A DNA stretch of 42,568 nt from Candidatus Heimdallarchaeota archaeon (GCA_018238545.1 JABCTC010000029.1:1-42568); one strand, 5' to 3'; positions 26,386-35,320 are shown, counted from the first letter of the stretch. Numbers and translations are program-made. Notes: a model not told the origin generated them from the sequence alone.

Positions 26386-28482
26386 TTATTCCTTAAAGTT
26401 TGTTTGAATAGCTTCGCTATAGACCAAGTATGGACCAAATAACGATTCTACTTCCTTATCAATATAAGTGCTAAGTTGTGGAGATAAATCGCCATAATAT
26501 TGTCTAGGAATTTCAGCTTCAGACATCTTATCTGTTAACTGATGTATCTTCCTTCTGAGTGAAAATGAGTCGTGTGCTGAAATCGCTACAGAACTAAAGC
26601 CTTTAGGATGTGCTTCTATTATGATTTTATAATTACCATAAGTTATAACAAGCACTTGGCTCTTCTGTTTTTCGAATAATTCTGAAAGCATGTCTCTTAT
26701 AGCTACAATAAATCCTCCAAATAATAGCTGGTCTTTAACAGTACGTTTTGATATAACGAAGGATCTAAGTGGTATCCCAGATCGATGTAAAAGAATAAGA
26801 GCTAATGGAGCGATTTCAATTTGAACATGAGATCTCTGCATATAACGTATACCTATGTCTTCTAAGCTATAAACATCAGATCTGAAAGGCTCATTTACCC
26901 ACGCTAAACTTGAAAGTTCCTCCGGATTCTTAATATTGTTTAAAGCTTCTAGATACTTGTTGACCATTTGCAGTAATTGTTTATTTTTGTAATGTTGTAA
27001 CAAATCACGTGCTTTCTGTAAACTATTGAATGAACTTGAATGATCCCGTTTAATTGCAAAAATCTTTCCTTCTAGAATTCGCAAGGCTACTTGTTCTTTA
27101 ATTAAGTTACTTTCAATGAAATAGGGCAATATATGACTAATGTTTTGAATAGCTAAATCTATTTCTTCAAGATTCTTATCCACATCATATTTATTGACAT
27201 TAAGTAAAATTTTGTTCATCAATATTTTTGCAGATAATTCTCCCCTTCCTTGCCGATCAGCTATTACTAATGCTTTTGAGAAATATTCGCTTGCTTTACC
27301 GTAATTAAGTTTCTTTACGTCGTTTAAACCTTTTAGAAAAAGTATGTAAGCATCAATTATAGAAGAATGAGAACCTCTAACTTCTTCTTCCAAATTTTGT
27401 ATGAGAACCTCGAAATCATTTAATCTTCCAGTTTGAAGGTATAACTCTGCCAAGATACAATATTGATAGGTTTCCTTTAGGTTGAGTTTTTCTATTATGT
27501 TTAAAGCTTCTTGATATTTTTCAATAGCTTCATCATAATTTCCTCTTTCAATGGCAATATTTCCTAAACTTTTAATAGCGAGAGCAGTAAATCGATTTTC
27601 TTCCAAATTTCTGAAAGTTACTAGAAGATCAATATAGAGAGATTCTGCTTCATCTAAGTTTCCCCTGATAACATCTATTGTACCAAGATTCCCTTTAGCT
27701 GCAGATAGTAAACTCTTATTCCCTGTTTCTTTGAAAAGAGCAATGGCTTGATTGGAATATTTGATAGAATCATCAAGTTTTCCAGAGTCTCTTTGTAAAA
27801 GAGCCATCAGATAGTAAAATGAGCCTAAATGGTTTCTTTCACCTAAATCTGTAGAAATTTGTAATGCGACATTTATTTTATTTTCAAGTTTAATTTTCTC
27901 ATCAGAATATCGATTAAGAAAGAAATTGTCTTTGTGTGCTTCTAGAAGAATGTCGTTTATTATAGGTTTATCTTCTGCAGATAATTTGGGAGAAGTGAGA
28001 GAACCTTCAAATAATTCGTCTAAATAAATTTTACATTGTTCACGGTTTCCAAGATTAAGATAGCCATTTGTGATAGATCTCAAACTATGTAATTTAAAAG
28101 AGTGATTAATATCTTCCTGTTTGAAAATATCAGAAGCTTTCTTTATTGCTTCTTCACTCAGTCCTCTTCTAAGCAATAATCGAATTTTCCACAAAGCTAG
28201 ACCTTGATATGAAAATTCTTCGTCAAGAGTGTTAAGAGTGTCGTAATCTGAAATAGAAAAAAGAATTTTACCGAGAGCAAAAATTAAAAAATCTGAAGGA
28301 GAAGGAATGTTTGGGAATAAATCTATTAAATAATTTCGTACTTTAACTAGTGAATCATCAATCTGGAAGTTTTTTTCTTGGTCTTTAAGGATACCTTGTT
28401 CTTCTGAAGACATTTTTGGGATATAAATAGCTAACTCCTTTGGAAAACCTATTTTGCTCTTTTTGTCCTTCATTTCCTTCAT
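26386..28482 (-). CDS. TPR protein with roadblock-like domain (paralogue 2)
   Basis: A 698-residue paralogue with the same plan. After about 200 N-terminal helical residues come clear TPRs (ERGNYDEAIEKYQEAL about 313-328, and a preceding SGKLDDSIKYSNQAI). The C-terminal roadblock-like domain starts at about 555 (IAPLALILLHRSGIPLRSF), with DQLLFGGFIVAI and SFSLRRKIHQL segments shared with paralogue 3. The SLRRKIHQ/MLRRKMHR match shows that paralogues 2 and 3 are closer to each other than to paralogue 1. The 60-base gap upstream contains a possible promoter, so it may be transcribed with paralogue 1 independently of paralogue 3. A role in protein-protein assembly is inferred from domains only. 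Confidence 0.72.
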   Translation of the reverse strand: MKEMKDKKSKIGFPKELAIYIPKMSSEEQGILKDQEKNFQIDDSLVKVRNYLIDLFPNIPSPSDFLIFALGKILFSISDYDTLNTLDEEFSYQGLALWKIRLLLRRGLSEEAIKKASDIFKQEDINHSFKLHSLRSITNGYLNLGNREQCKIYLDELFEGSLTSPKLSAEDKPIINDILLEAHKDNFFLNRYSDEKIKLENKINVALQISTDLGERNHLGSFYYLMALLQRDSGKLDDSIKYSNQAIALFKETGNKSLLSAAKGNLGTIDVIRGNLDEAESLYIDLLVTFRNLEENRFTALAIKSLGNIAIERGNYDEAIEKYQEALNIIEKLNLKETYQYCILAELYLQTGRLNDFEVLIQNLEEEVRGSHSSIIDAYILFLKGLNDVKKLNYGKASEYFSKALVIADRQGRGELSAKILMNKILLNVNKYDVDKNLEEIDLAIQNISHILPYFIESNLIKEQVALRILEGKIFAIKRDHSSSFNSLQKARDLLQHYKNKQLLQMVNKYLEALNNIKNPEELSSLAWVNEPFRSDVYSLEDIGIRYMQRSHVQIEIAPLALILLHRSGIPLRSFVISKRTVKDQLLFGGFIVAIRDMLSELFEKQKSQVLVITYGNYKIIIEAHPKGFSSVAISAHDSFSLRRKIHQLTDKMSEAEIPRQYYGDLSPQLSTYIDKEVESLFGPYLVYSEAIQTNFKE

Positions 28483-28504
28483 ATTGATTGTACATTAGTA
28501 AATA

Positions 28505-28520
28505 ATAAATTTATCTTATA
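28505..28520 (-). promoter_or_regulatory. Possible internal promoter before paralogue 2
   Basis: On the minus strand the 60-base gap contains GATATAAGATAAATTTA, a TATA-like stretch 25-40 bases before the ATG at 28482. It could uncouple paralogues 2 and 1 from paralogue 3. Confidence 0.3.
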
Positions 28521-28543
28521 TCCAAAACTAATGATTAACAAAT

Positions 28544-30592
28544 TTATAATGGGTTTTGGCTTCTAATACCAAATAAGTTTCTTACTAAAGAGTCTAATTC
28601 AAAAGCCAATGTCTCTGCTAAATCTCCTTTGAATTTGTCCTTGAATAATCCCTTTACTGACAGATGTTCAACCAATCTATGCATTTTTCGTCTTAACATG
28701 TAACTGTCTCGTAAAGCAATGACCACTACAGAGAAAACATTCGAATAAAATTCTATCAGGAGCTTATATTGTCCATGATCTATCGAGAGAACTTTTTGTT
28801 TCTGATCCAAGAACAACTCATTCATCAAATGTCTGATAGCAGACACAAAACCTCCAAAAAGAAGATCATCTGTAACTCTAACCTCCTCTGAAAGATATGT
28901 TCGTATAGGGATTCCACTTGAATGGAATAATAAAACAGCAATTGGTTTTTCTCCTTTTGGTGCTGCTAGTTTCTTTGATTCTTTGCGAAGTATTGTCGTA
29001 ATTGAGTCTATATCTTCTATGAATTCGACTAGTCCCGTATCAATAATTGTATCAACATCACTATCAATTGCTTTTTTCACTAGACTAATTTTCTCTTCAT
29101 AATTTTCTACTAGCAATGGAGTATAGATTCTTGCTAACTCCTCTCCTCTCTTTAGTAGAAATAGGGCTGTTTCAAAATCTAAAACTATAATCTTGATTTT
29201 CGATCTTATATAAAATATCAAAGAAAGAGATTCATATTTTGCTTTCTCTTCTAGGTACGTTATAATGTCTTCCAGACATTTATCAGCTTCGATAAGCTCT
29301 TCCAAGTCTAGTGTTAGTGTGTACTTTTTGAGGAATACTACCGATAACAGAACTAAAGTTTTTGAACTCAAAATTTCATTTCCTAATTCATCTGATAAAA
29401 GCATGGCTTTTTGTAGGAAATCTTGAGCATTGCCATAATTGTTTTTCTTATATTCTAAGAATCCTAAAAGGAAAAGGAAATAAGTCTTCTGTGTTGGAGA
29501 CAGTTGGCTTTTCCACTCTTTTTCAATCTGTGATAAAATAGATTCTACTAAAGAAACGTCTGCTAGATATAGAAGAATTTCAGCATATTTCATTTGCATA
29601 AACAGATCCTTAAAATGTCTATTTTCCAAAATCTGCAGAACCTTTTCCATTTCAATTTTAGCTTTCTCAAACTCTTCTTTTGCAAAGTAAATATCTGCAA
29701 AACTAGCATGAAGAACATAAAGTGATCTATAGTCATTTTTCCATTCTTTCACAGTAGAATAACTCTTATTATACCAGAACAGAGCTTCGTCTAAATGACC
29801 CATCAGGAGATATATTTCACCAATACTTCCTGCAACATGGCCCAGCAATCTATCCATCTTGATTTCTTTTGCAATTGCTTCACTTTTTAGAAATATTTGG
29901 TGTGCAATTTGAAAATTTCCTCTCTCAAGCTCAATTATACCAATGGTGTTGTTAATTTGAGCCTGCAATATTCTATCATTCAAAGCTCGATTCAAGTTTA
30001 AACATTCTTTTGTCTTATCTCTTGCCATTGACAGAATATAAGTGGAACGGAGGTAAAATGCGTCCATTTCCAACATGTATATTTGAATCAATTTGTAAAG
30101 ATCGCTACTATATTTAATTTCTTGTGGATAACGAACAAGGAAGAAGTTGAAACAATTTTCTCTGTTCTCAATGTATTTTGAGAAATTTTGTGATAGTAAA
30201 CCTTGAATTGCTTCTACATAAAAAATAAATGAGAGTAAAATAGAGTTATTTAGCTTATCTGATAATTCTAGAATTAGAGAGTTATATTCTTCGACTTTCC
30301 CTTCATATATATGCAACAGAGCGTACCACAGCCCCATTCCAGCAGTTTGATTCTTCTTGTAAAGATCAGCTATTTCATTGAACTTTGCTCTGTGGAAAAG
30401 AATTCTTCCAAGAAGAAAACAAAATGAGTCTGTGATGTCTTTTTTCTCCTCTCTTATATTTAACATTACATTTTCAATAACTTCAAGATCGGCATTAGCT
30501 GTTAGCTTATCAGATTTCAGCATCCTCTCCTTTTCATCTTCTGATAAAGTGTGAAATATTGAAAGTATTTCTGGAGGGAGGATACTTTTCAT
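28544..30592 (-). CDS. TPR protein with roadblock-like domain (paralogue 3)
   Basis: A 682-residue paralogue and the first gene of the array. TPR-like helices are seen from about 200 to 420 (IELERGNFQIAHQIF and YLLMGHLDEALFWY). The roadblock-like domain starts at about 549 (IAVLLFHSSGIPIRTY), followed by DDLLFGGFVSAI and YMLRRKMHRL. HSSGIPIR here equals HRSGIPLR in paralogue 2. It is divergent from a DNA methyltransferase gene across 133 bases, with a TATA-like stretch (minus strand, about 30614-30624) near its ATG. Whether the array acts with the methyltransferase is unknown; they share only a promoter region. Confidence 0.72.
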   Translation of the reverse strand: MKSILPPEILSIFHTLSEDEKERMLKSDKLTANADLEVIENVMLNIREEKKDITDSFCFLLGRILFHRAKFNEIADLYKKNQTAGMGLWYALLHIYEGKVEEYNSLILELSDKLNNSILLSFIFYVEAIQGLLSQNFSKYIENRENCFNFFLVRYPQEIKYSSDLYKLIQIYMLEMDAFYLRSTYILSMARDKTKECLNLNRALNDRILQAQINNTIGIIELERGNFQIAHQIFLKSEAIAKEIKMDRLLGHVAGSIGEIYLLMGHLDEALFWYNKSYSTVKEWKNDYRSLYVLHASFADIYFAKEEFEKAKIEMEKVLQILENRHFKDLFMQMKYAEILLYLADVSLVESILSQIEKEWKSQLSPTQKTYFLFLLGFLEYKKNNYGNAQDFLQKAMLLSDELGNEILSSKTLVLLSVVFLKKYTLTLDLEELIEADKCLEDIITYLEEKAKYESLSLIFYIRSKIKIIVLDFETALFLLKRGEELARIYTPLLVENYEEKISLVKKAIDSDVDTIIDTGLVEFIEDIDSITTILRKESKKLAAPKGEKPIAVLLFHSSGIPIRTYLSEEVRVTDDLLFGGFVSAIRHLMNELFLDQKQKVLSIDHGQYKLLIEFYSNVFSVVVIALRDSYMLRRKMHRLVEHLSVKGLFKDKFKGDLAETLAFELDSLVRNLFGIRSQNPL

Positions 30593-30687
30593 TAAATCCT
30601 AATCTCACCATGCATTAAAAAATTTGCCGAAGATACCATCAAATTAAACTACCAGTAACACAAAATTTAGCTGCTTGTTAACAGAAT

Positions 30688-30698
30688 GGTTTTATAGC
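30688..30698 (+). promoter_or_regulatory. Probable TATA box for second DNA methyltransferase
   Basis: GGTTTTATAGC lies about 33 bases before the ATG at 30726, giving an expected start of transcription within 10 bases of the ATG. Confidence 0.4.
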
Positions 30699-30725
30699 AG
30701 AAAGAGGATTTGTGTTTGAGTTTTA

Positions 30726-32744
30726 ATGGTACCTAATTCGATAAAATACCAACTTCAGAGCATTCTTGACAGACTCAATAATCTGGGAATTTCTGTTATA
30801 GAATCTAAATCACTACTATTGAAACTCTATATACTCAAAAAATTTGGCTATTTGTCGGAAAAACATAGAGAAAGTGATCTTGTATCTCTAGAACAGCTCA
30901 TTAAAGAAGGTAATCAGGATATTTTTCATTTCTATCAACAAGTTGAAAGTTTTCTCGTTTCCAAAGTTTTGATTTCAAAGGATATTATAAAGTTAATATT
31001 GGATATAGATGCCATTGAATCAACCCATGATCTCTTTTCTATTTTGCAAGCAGATGATAAACAGAGGGAAATTGGACAGTATTTTACTTCTAAGGAGACT
31101 ATCAGTAAAATTAACAAGGAAATATTTTCTGATAATCTTACATCAAACAGTTTACATTCAATCATTGATTTTTCTGCAGGGTTAGGAGATTTCATAATTC
31201 CATTAATGGAAAAGACTGATCTCACAATATATGCTTTAGAATTGGATAAGCTTTCGTATGAGTATTGTATCTTTAATTTAATCTGTAATCCAAAGCTATC
31301 AAAACAGAGAATATATTCTCTCCTATTGACAATTAGGAATGGAGATGCAATTTCAGGTTTTGATGAGAAAGTTTTTTCTGACCTATGTAAGAACTCTGAA
31401 GCGAAAAGATTAATGCAAGATTATTTAGCTTTGAGACATAGTTTAATTAATGAGACAAATTTGTTCCTTAAAGAAGATATAATCAGAGCTTTTTCGATTA
31501 GAAAACAAATAGGAAATATAGATAAGAATTTTAAGAAATTTAATTGGTTCATCGATTTTCCTGAAAGATTTCTAGATTATGATTTGAACTTTACTAACGC
31601 CCCTTACTTCGACTATGTTGTTGGGAACCCTCCTTGGATAATTTATGGCTCGTTCTTAAAGAAGGAGTATAGATCAATATTGTCCTCTACAGCCTTTTCG
31701 AGGTATTTGTATGGAAAGTATAACTTTTCACTTCCATTTTTGATTCTTGCTTTACGGTTAACGAAGAAGAAGGGAGCTCTTGTACTACCTCAAGGTATCG
31801 TTTCAGAATCTTATGGAAAGCTAATTAGGGAGAAATTACTAAAAGAGAAAACACTAACAAAAATAGAGTTGTGTGAGTCCAAACTTTTCGAGAAAGTAGT
31901 AAATGATTATTGTGTTATCTATTGGAATAAGGATAGCAACAATGACACTTTTAAAATACAGTATAATAAAAATCAGAAAACGATTCAAGTTGCTTTTACT
32001 TCCTTAGTAAACTCTCACTACAAGATACCAAGATTGCCTTCTCAGTATTCCACTTTAGTCAAAAAGGTTTACTCAAATTCAGTCTTACTTAAAGAAATTA
32101 TATTTGTAAGAAGGGGGTTGACCTTATCGAAGAAGTATCAACAATTCTATTCAAAGATAGATTTTGAAAATAGTAATATTGAACAAAATAAGCTCATAAA
32201 ACACAATGCCTTCAAATCACTGAAAAAAGAAGGAATTATGAATTTTCAGGTATTCTATGATGGAGACAAATTTGTTTATGATAAAAAATTATTGGGGGCA
32301 CCTGGAGATGTTTCTCTTTTTGAAAGAAGAAAGATTATTCGAAGAAATCGTGGAAGAATATGGCTTATAGGGTTAGATATGTCAAAGGAAATCTATGTCA
32401 ATGATATTTTTGATATAATATACTCCAAAGTCGATAAAGTCTCCTTAAAAGCTCTGTTTAGCTATTTATCTTCATCATTAGTTCAATACCTAACAGAGTA
32501 TTTCATTCAAAGAGATATTACTTCAAATGTTGTTAGAGAATTACCATTTCCCAACTTCAGTTCGAGTGAACTTCTAAAGATGGAACAGTTGGTAGATCAA
32601 TGGTTAAATTCCAAAATGGGTGAAGAAGCATTTCTAAAAATGAGGAGAGAGATAGACAAAATAGTATACAATGTTTTTGATTTGAATAAGGAAGAATCAT
32701 ATTTTATTAATTCAAATTGTAAATATAACTGGAAGCATGAATAA
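30726..32744 (+). CDS. N6-adenine-type DNA methyltransferase (second copy)
   Basis: A 672-residue protein with the type IIG/Eco57I layout. REIGQYFTS (114-122) is the segment before the SAM domain, motif I is DFSAGLGDF (148-156; F and A replace the more usual DPACGTG), and motif IV is NPPW (301-304). GALVLPQGIVSES (about 349-361) follows as in adenine-N6 methyltransferases. The C-terminal half resembles a target-recognition domain (VRRGLTLS). No nuclease motif is evident in the first 110 residues. It differs from the methyltransferase at 2277-4313 in motifs I and IV and so is likely to have a different target. It is followed 62 bases on by a small gene that may be its partner. The array of TPR-roadblock genes is divergent. 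Confidence 0.78.
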   Translation: MVPNSIKYQLQSILDRLNNLGISVIESKSLLLKLYILKKFGYLSEKHRESDLVSLEQLIKEGNQDIFHFYQQVESFLVSKVLISKDIIKLILDIDAIESTHDLFSILQADDKQREIGQYFTSKETISKINKEIFSDNLTSNSLHSIIDFSAGLGDFIIPLMEKTDLTIYALELDKLSYEYCIFNLICNPKLSKQRIYSLLLTIRNGDAISGFDEKVFSDLCKNSEAKRLMQDYLALRHSLINETNLFLKEDIIRAFSIRKQIGNIDKNFKKFNWFIDFPERFLDYDLNFTNAPYFDYVVGNPPWIIYGSFLKKEYRSILSSTAFSRYLYGKYNFSLPFLILALRLTKKKGALVLPQGIVSESYGKLIREKLLKEKTLTKIELCESKLFEKVVNDYCVIYWNKDSNNDTFKIQYNKNQKTIQVAFTSLVNSHYKIPRLPSQYSTLVKKVYSNSVLLKEIIFVRRGLTLSKKYQQFYSKIDFENSNIEQNKLIKHNAFKSLKKEGIMNFQVFYDGDKFVYDKKLLGAPGDVSLFERRKIIRRNRGRIWLIGLDMSKEIYVNDIFDIIYSKVDKVSLKALFSYLSSSLVQYLTEYFIQRDITSNVVRELPFPNFSSSELLKMEQLVDQWLNSKMGEEAFLKMRREIDKIVYNVFDLNKEESYFINSNCKYNWKHE

Positions 32745-32806
32745 TTAGCATAGTACAAAGAACTTTGTTTGCTTTTTATAGCAATTTAACTATTATACTT
32801 CTGAGA

Positions 32807-33325
32807 ATGACTTACATTTACTCTGATCTACAATCTTATATTCACAAAGCAGATGAAGTTGATACTAGGAGCATTTATAGCAATCTCTACTTCGTTGCTT
32901 CATTATTTAATGAGATAACTGGACCTTTGATCATCTACAACAACTCTCCCTTAGATACCAGCACTTTAGAAAAATTAAATCTCAGAGTTTTCAGTTTTAT
33001 AATGCAAGGGTCAGAATTTGGTCCTGATAATTTCGCAAAACTTCGAGGGATAGTACATATTCCGCAGACAAATTTCTATACTTCTGCTATTGATATCTTA
33101 GTTAAGAAAAAAGATATCATCGGTTTAACTGATGTTTATGTTCCTTTGTTAATTTTTCTGATTTTTCCTAAAGAGGATATCGTTACTTATGCAAAAATAG
33201 TAGATGAAATTGAGCAATTCATCTCAAGGTACTGGGAAAGAGGGATAATTGGAACACCTGATATCAGAGATGTGGAGCTTCTAATTAGAAAATTACAGAG
33301 AAGAATAAGTTCTATTAACAAGTAA
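32807..33325 (+). CDS. Small protein, possibly longin/roadblock-like
   Basis: I do not recognise this gene with certainty. From the ATG at 32807 it has 172 residues (an in-frame TTG at 32765 would add a hydrophobic 14, less likely). The segment SLFNEITGPLIIYNNSP (about 33-49) has the strand-GP-strand shape that opens many roadblock/longin domains, and a hydrophobic VYVPLLIFLIFP strand follows at about 118-129. Conserved-looking GIVHIPQTNFYTSAID sits between. It contains no PD-(D/E)xK motif, so a restriction nuclease is not supported. It lies 62 bases after the methyltransferase and probably shares its transcript. If longin-like, it would echo the C-terminal domain of the divergent array. Confidence 0.45.
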   Translation: MTYIYSDLQSYIHKADEVDTRSIYSNLYFVASLFNEITGPLIIYNNSPLDTSTLEKLNLRVFSFIMQGSEFGPDNFAKLRGIVHIPQTNFYTSAIDILVKKKDIIGLTDVYVPLLIFLIFPKEDIVTYAKIVDEIEQFISRYWERGIIGTPDIRDVELLIRKLQRRISSINK

Positions 33326-33341
33326 CATAATTTTTGAATTG

Positions 33342-33378
33342 GCTTAAATACCCGCACAAAACAGTGAAATACTTCACT
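33342..33378 (+). promoter_or_regulatory. TATA-like box plus 16-base palindrome
   Basis: CTTAAATACC (33342-33351) is TATA-like, and AGTGAA-ATAC-TTCACT (33363-33378) is a perfect 6-base-arm palindrome where transcription would begin. No clear gene follows on the plus strand, so it may be an operator, a hairpin or chance. Confidence 0.3.
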
Positions 33379-33492
33379 TTTGATTTGTTGCAGTTAAAAA
33401 TTAACAATAATCTTTAATCAACTATGTATTGTATTTGCCCTAATGCATTACTAATTTGTACAAAGAACCCATTAAGTAAATGACTAGCAAAG

Positions 33493-33499
33493 TTTTTTT
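33493..33499 (+). terminator. Oligo-T stretch after the methyltransferase unit
   Basis: Seven T residues 168 bases after the end of the small gene, in the right orientation to end plus-strand transcription, just before the convergent RHH gene. Archaeal termination often needs only an oligo-T run. Confidence 0.35.
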
Positions 33500-33518
33500 A
33501 ATGTATTTCAGTTATCTA

Positions 33519-33719
33519 TTATTGTTGATTTAGCTGTTCTTTCTCTTTTATCTTGGAATAAGAAGGTATTTCCCCATTATAATACTCCTTTGCCAGAAAT
33601 TCTGCTAGAGCATCTCTCACCAGTTCACTACGGGATCTGTAATTTTCAACGGACATCATCTCATTCATCCAGTTTATCATCGAATCTGTAACTTTGAAGG
33701 TGATTAATCTTTTCTTCAT
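33519..33719 (-). CDS. Ribbon-helix-helix DNA-binding regulator (CopG-like)
   Basis: A 66-residue protein. The strand LITFKVTDS is followed by two helices, with YRSRSELVRDALAEFLAK (about 27-44) matching the Arc/MetJ/CopG helix-turn-helix consensus (S-R-SE-VR-AL---L). The charged tail is disordered. RHH proteins bind operator DNA as dimers. A GAGGTC ribosome site lies about 6 bases before the ATG and a good TATA element (33761-33768) lies upstream, with TTGACCT repeats in between that could be autoregulatory. It is unpaired with a toxin gene: nothing toxin-like is adjacent. It is a likely regulator of itself or of neighbours such as the methyltransferase unit. Confidence 0.85.
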   Translation of the reverse strand: MKKRLITFKVTDSMINWMNEMMSVENYRSRSELVRDALAEFLAKEYYNGEIPSYSKIKEKEQLNQQ

Positions 33720-33722
33720 TTG

Positions 33723-33758
33723 TTGACCTCTAATAGTTACTATGAACTGTATTGACCT
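33723..33758. promoter_or_regulatory. Two TTGACCT direct repeats (possible operator)
   Basis: TTGACCT occurs at 33723-33729 and 33752-33758, 29 bases apart, flanking the expected start of RHH transcription. The first copy overlaps the ribosome-binding site. They could be operator half-sites bound by the RHH protein, but the spacing could be chance. Confidence 0.3.
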
Positions 33759-33760
33759 AT

Positions 33761-33773
33761 CTTATATACTTTT
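33761..33773 (-). promoter_or_regulatory. Strong BRE/TATA for RHH regulator
   Basis: On the minus strand the region reads AAAAAGTATATAAG, an ideal A-rich BRE and TATATAAG core about 45 bases before the ATG at 33719. The start of transcription is expected near 33740. Confidence 0.6.
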
Positions 33774-34015
33774 TGTCGGTAGCTATGCCTGTAATATCTG
33801 GATAATACATATTTAGCAATACATTTGTTCTAAAAAGAAGCAACAAGATACATGAAGAGATAGTTTTTGCAAAAGATTTGATAAATATATGAAGTAAGTA
33901 ACGAATATATGAGTCAGATTACTATTTATTAGCCCAAATTCAACAATAAACAGATACAATGTTTTTATGTTAACAGTATATTGAACAAAAACAACAAATT
34001 CAGATTCAACTAGAG

Positions 34016-35254
34016 TTATTCTGTATCAATCTCGAATTTAGCTAGATCTTCCTCGTCTTCTTCAATTTCTCCTTTCCAATTAGAATACTTTTCCATAATC
34101 TGTTCAATATCACCGGAGATTGAACGAGCCAATTCTGCACTTGTAGATTTCTCTGCAACCTCTTTTGGTGTAGAAGCTCTGATAGGTGGTCTGTAAGGAG
34201 CGGGAGACTCAGGTCGTTTCTTTAATGTTTCTTCTATCTCATCGCTAATAGTTTCAACATCGTCTGGAACAGGAATGTCAAATATCACCCCATCAATTTC
34301 TAGTATAGCTTCTCCTACAATCTCTTCTTGTTTATCTTTCTCTTCATCTATCTCGTCTAACCAAGCTTGGTGTTTATCTAACTCTGCTTCCTCTATCTTT
34401 TGATCTTTTATCATCTGAAATATTTCAGTTCGGATCGGTTTGCTTGTGTCCCAAGCCATTTGCCATAATAGAGTCGATTGATATTCAGAAAATTTGAGCC
34501 CCATTTTGTTACTCATGAATTCAGTGAAGTTCCAGAATTTTTCCCCTAAGATATCGGTGATTTTTTTCTCAGCTGATTTAGCATCTGATTCCACACTCAG
34601 AATTGTTTGAATTCCATCTAATTGCTCGACAACATACTTTCTTATGTATGGCCACAAATTGGGAAAGTTCACAATTTGCTCTTTTTCCCTTTCTTGTTCA
34701 GATTCTGGTGTTTTCACTTTTAATTTGTTTTTCTTATCAATAACGCTATGAACTAGTTCTTCAACAGTTTCAAAACCATTATTCTTAGCTATCATTTTAA
34801 GTGCTGAATCGATGGTGAAGAGTAAGGATGCTGGATGTTCCAACTTCGCTTCTTTTAACAAATCTTCAACAGCTAACTCTGACCCGATAGAACCTAATGA
34901 CAAAGCTACTCTGCTTTTTATTGAAATCTTAGGGTCTTTCCTCAAAGAAATAAGCAGTGAGGAAATTGCTTGAGGTGATGAAAACTTCCCTAATCCCCTA
35001 GCAGCTGAAAGTCGGATATTTTCTTCATTGTCCATTAAGCAGAAGATCAGTGTTTCTATTGCTCTATGGTCTCCTATCTCAGAAAGGGATTTTAATGCAT
35101 AGGTTCTATTTTCAGTGGTGTCTTGGCTTACAACTTTAATTAAAGCCTCAACAGCCCGCATATCTCGCAATTCACCTAATGCTAAAATGGCTTCTTCTCT
35201 CTTAGCGGGGTCGTCATCTTTAAGCTGTTTGATTAGCTTGTTGATATTTGCCAT
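34016..35254 (-). CDS. HEAT-repeat protein (PBS-lyase HEAT-like)
   Basis: A 412-residue protein. Residues 1-150 contain four to five HEAT repeats of about 31 residues, each with an A--AL--L pattern (for example AKREEAILALGELRD and KSRVALSLGSIGSE). Residues 155-320 are helical and unassigned, and the tail (about 320-412) is acidic and probably disordered. HEAT repeats mediate protein-protein contacts, and bilin lyases share the fold without being implied here. No catalytic residues are visible. A promoter-like TATATTTAAG (minus strand, 35274-35283) precedes the ATG at 35254 by about 25 bases. It stands alone between the RHH gene and TYW1, so its partners are unknown. Confidence 0.8.
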   Translation of the reverse strand: MANINKLIKQLKDDDPAKREEAILALGELRDMRAVEALIKVVSQDTTENRTYALKSLSEIGDHRAIETLIFCLMDNEENIRLSAARGLGKFSSPQAISSLLISLRKDPKISIKSRVALSLGSIGSELAVEDLLKEAKLEHPASLLFTIDSALKMIAKNNGFETVEELVHSVIDKKNKLKVKTPESEQEREKEQIVNFPNLWPYIRKYVVEQLDGIQTILSVESDAKSAEKKITDILGEKFWNFTEFMSNKMGLKFSEYQSTLLWQMAWDTSKPIRTEIFQMIKDQKIEEAELDKHQAWLDEIDEEKDKQEEIVGEAILEIDGVIFDIPVPDDVETISDEIEETLKKRPESPAPYRPPIRASTPKEVAEKSTSAELARSISGDIEQIMEKYSNWKGEIEEDEEDLAKFEIDTE

Positions 35255-35320
35255 ACCAAGTCATAATTAAAACTTAAATATATAATTTTATTGCTATTTT
35301 TGAGACAGCTACTAGAAAAC

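Larger units (their letters stand above)
33720..34015. other. Gene-free 296-base interval
   Basis: Apart from the RHH promoter in its first 60 bases I see no coding frame or RNA structure here. It contains two copies of AATATATGA (near 33887 and 33905) and a few short AT-rich repeats, with no clear function. Confidence 0.5.

Noticed and set aside
30726..33325. A complete restriction-modification system
   Set aside because: Neither the methyltransferase N-terminus nor the small downstream protein shows a PD-(D/E)xK, HNH or GIY-YIG motif.
33423..33485. Short 20-codon open frame after the palindrome
   Set aside because: Too short, no ribosome site and no recognisable protein pattern; chance cannot be excluded.
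33519..33719. RHH protein as the antitoxin of a toxin-antitoxin pair
   Set aside because: No small toxin-like gene lies next to it on the same strand; the next gene is a 412-residue HEAT protein about 300 bases away.
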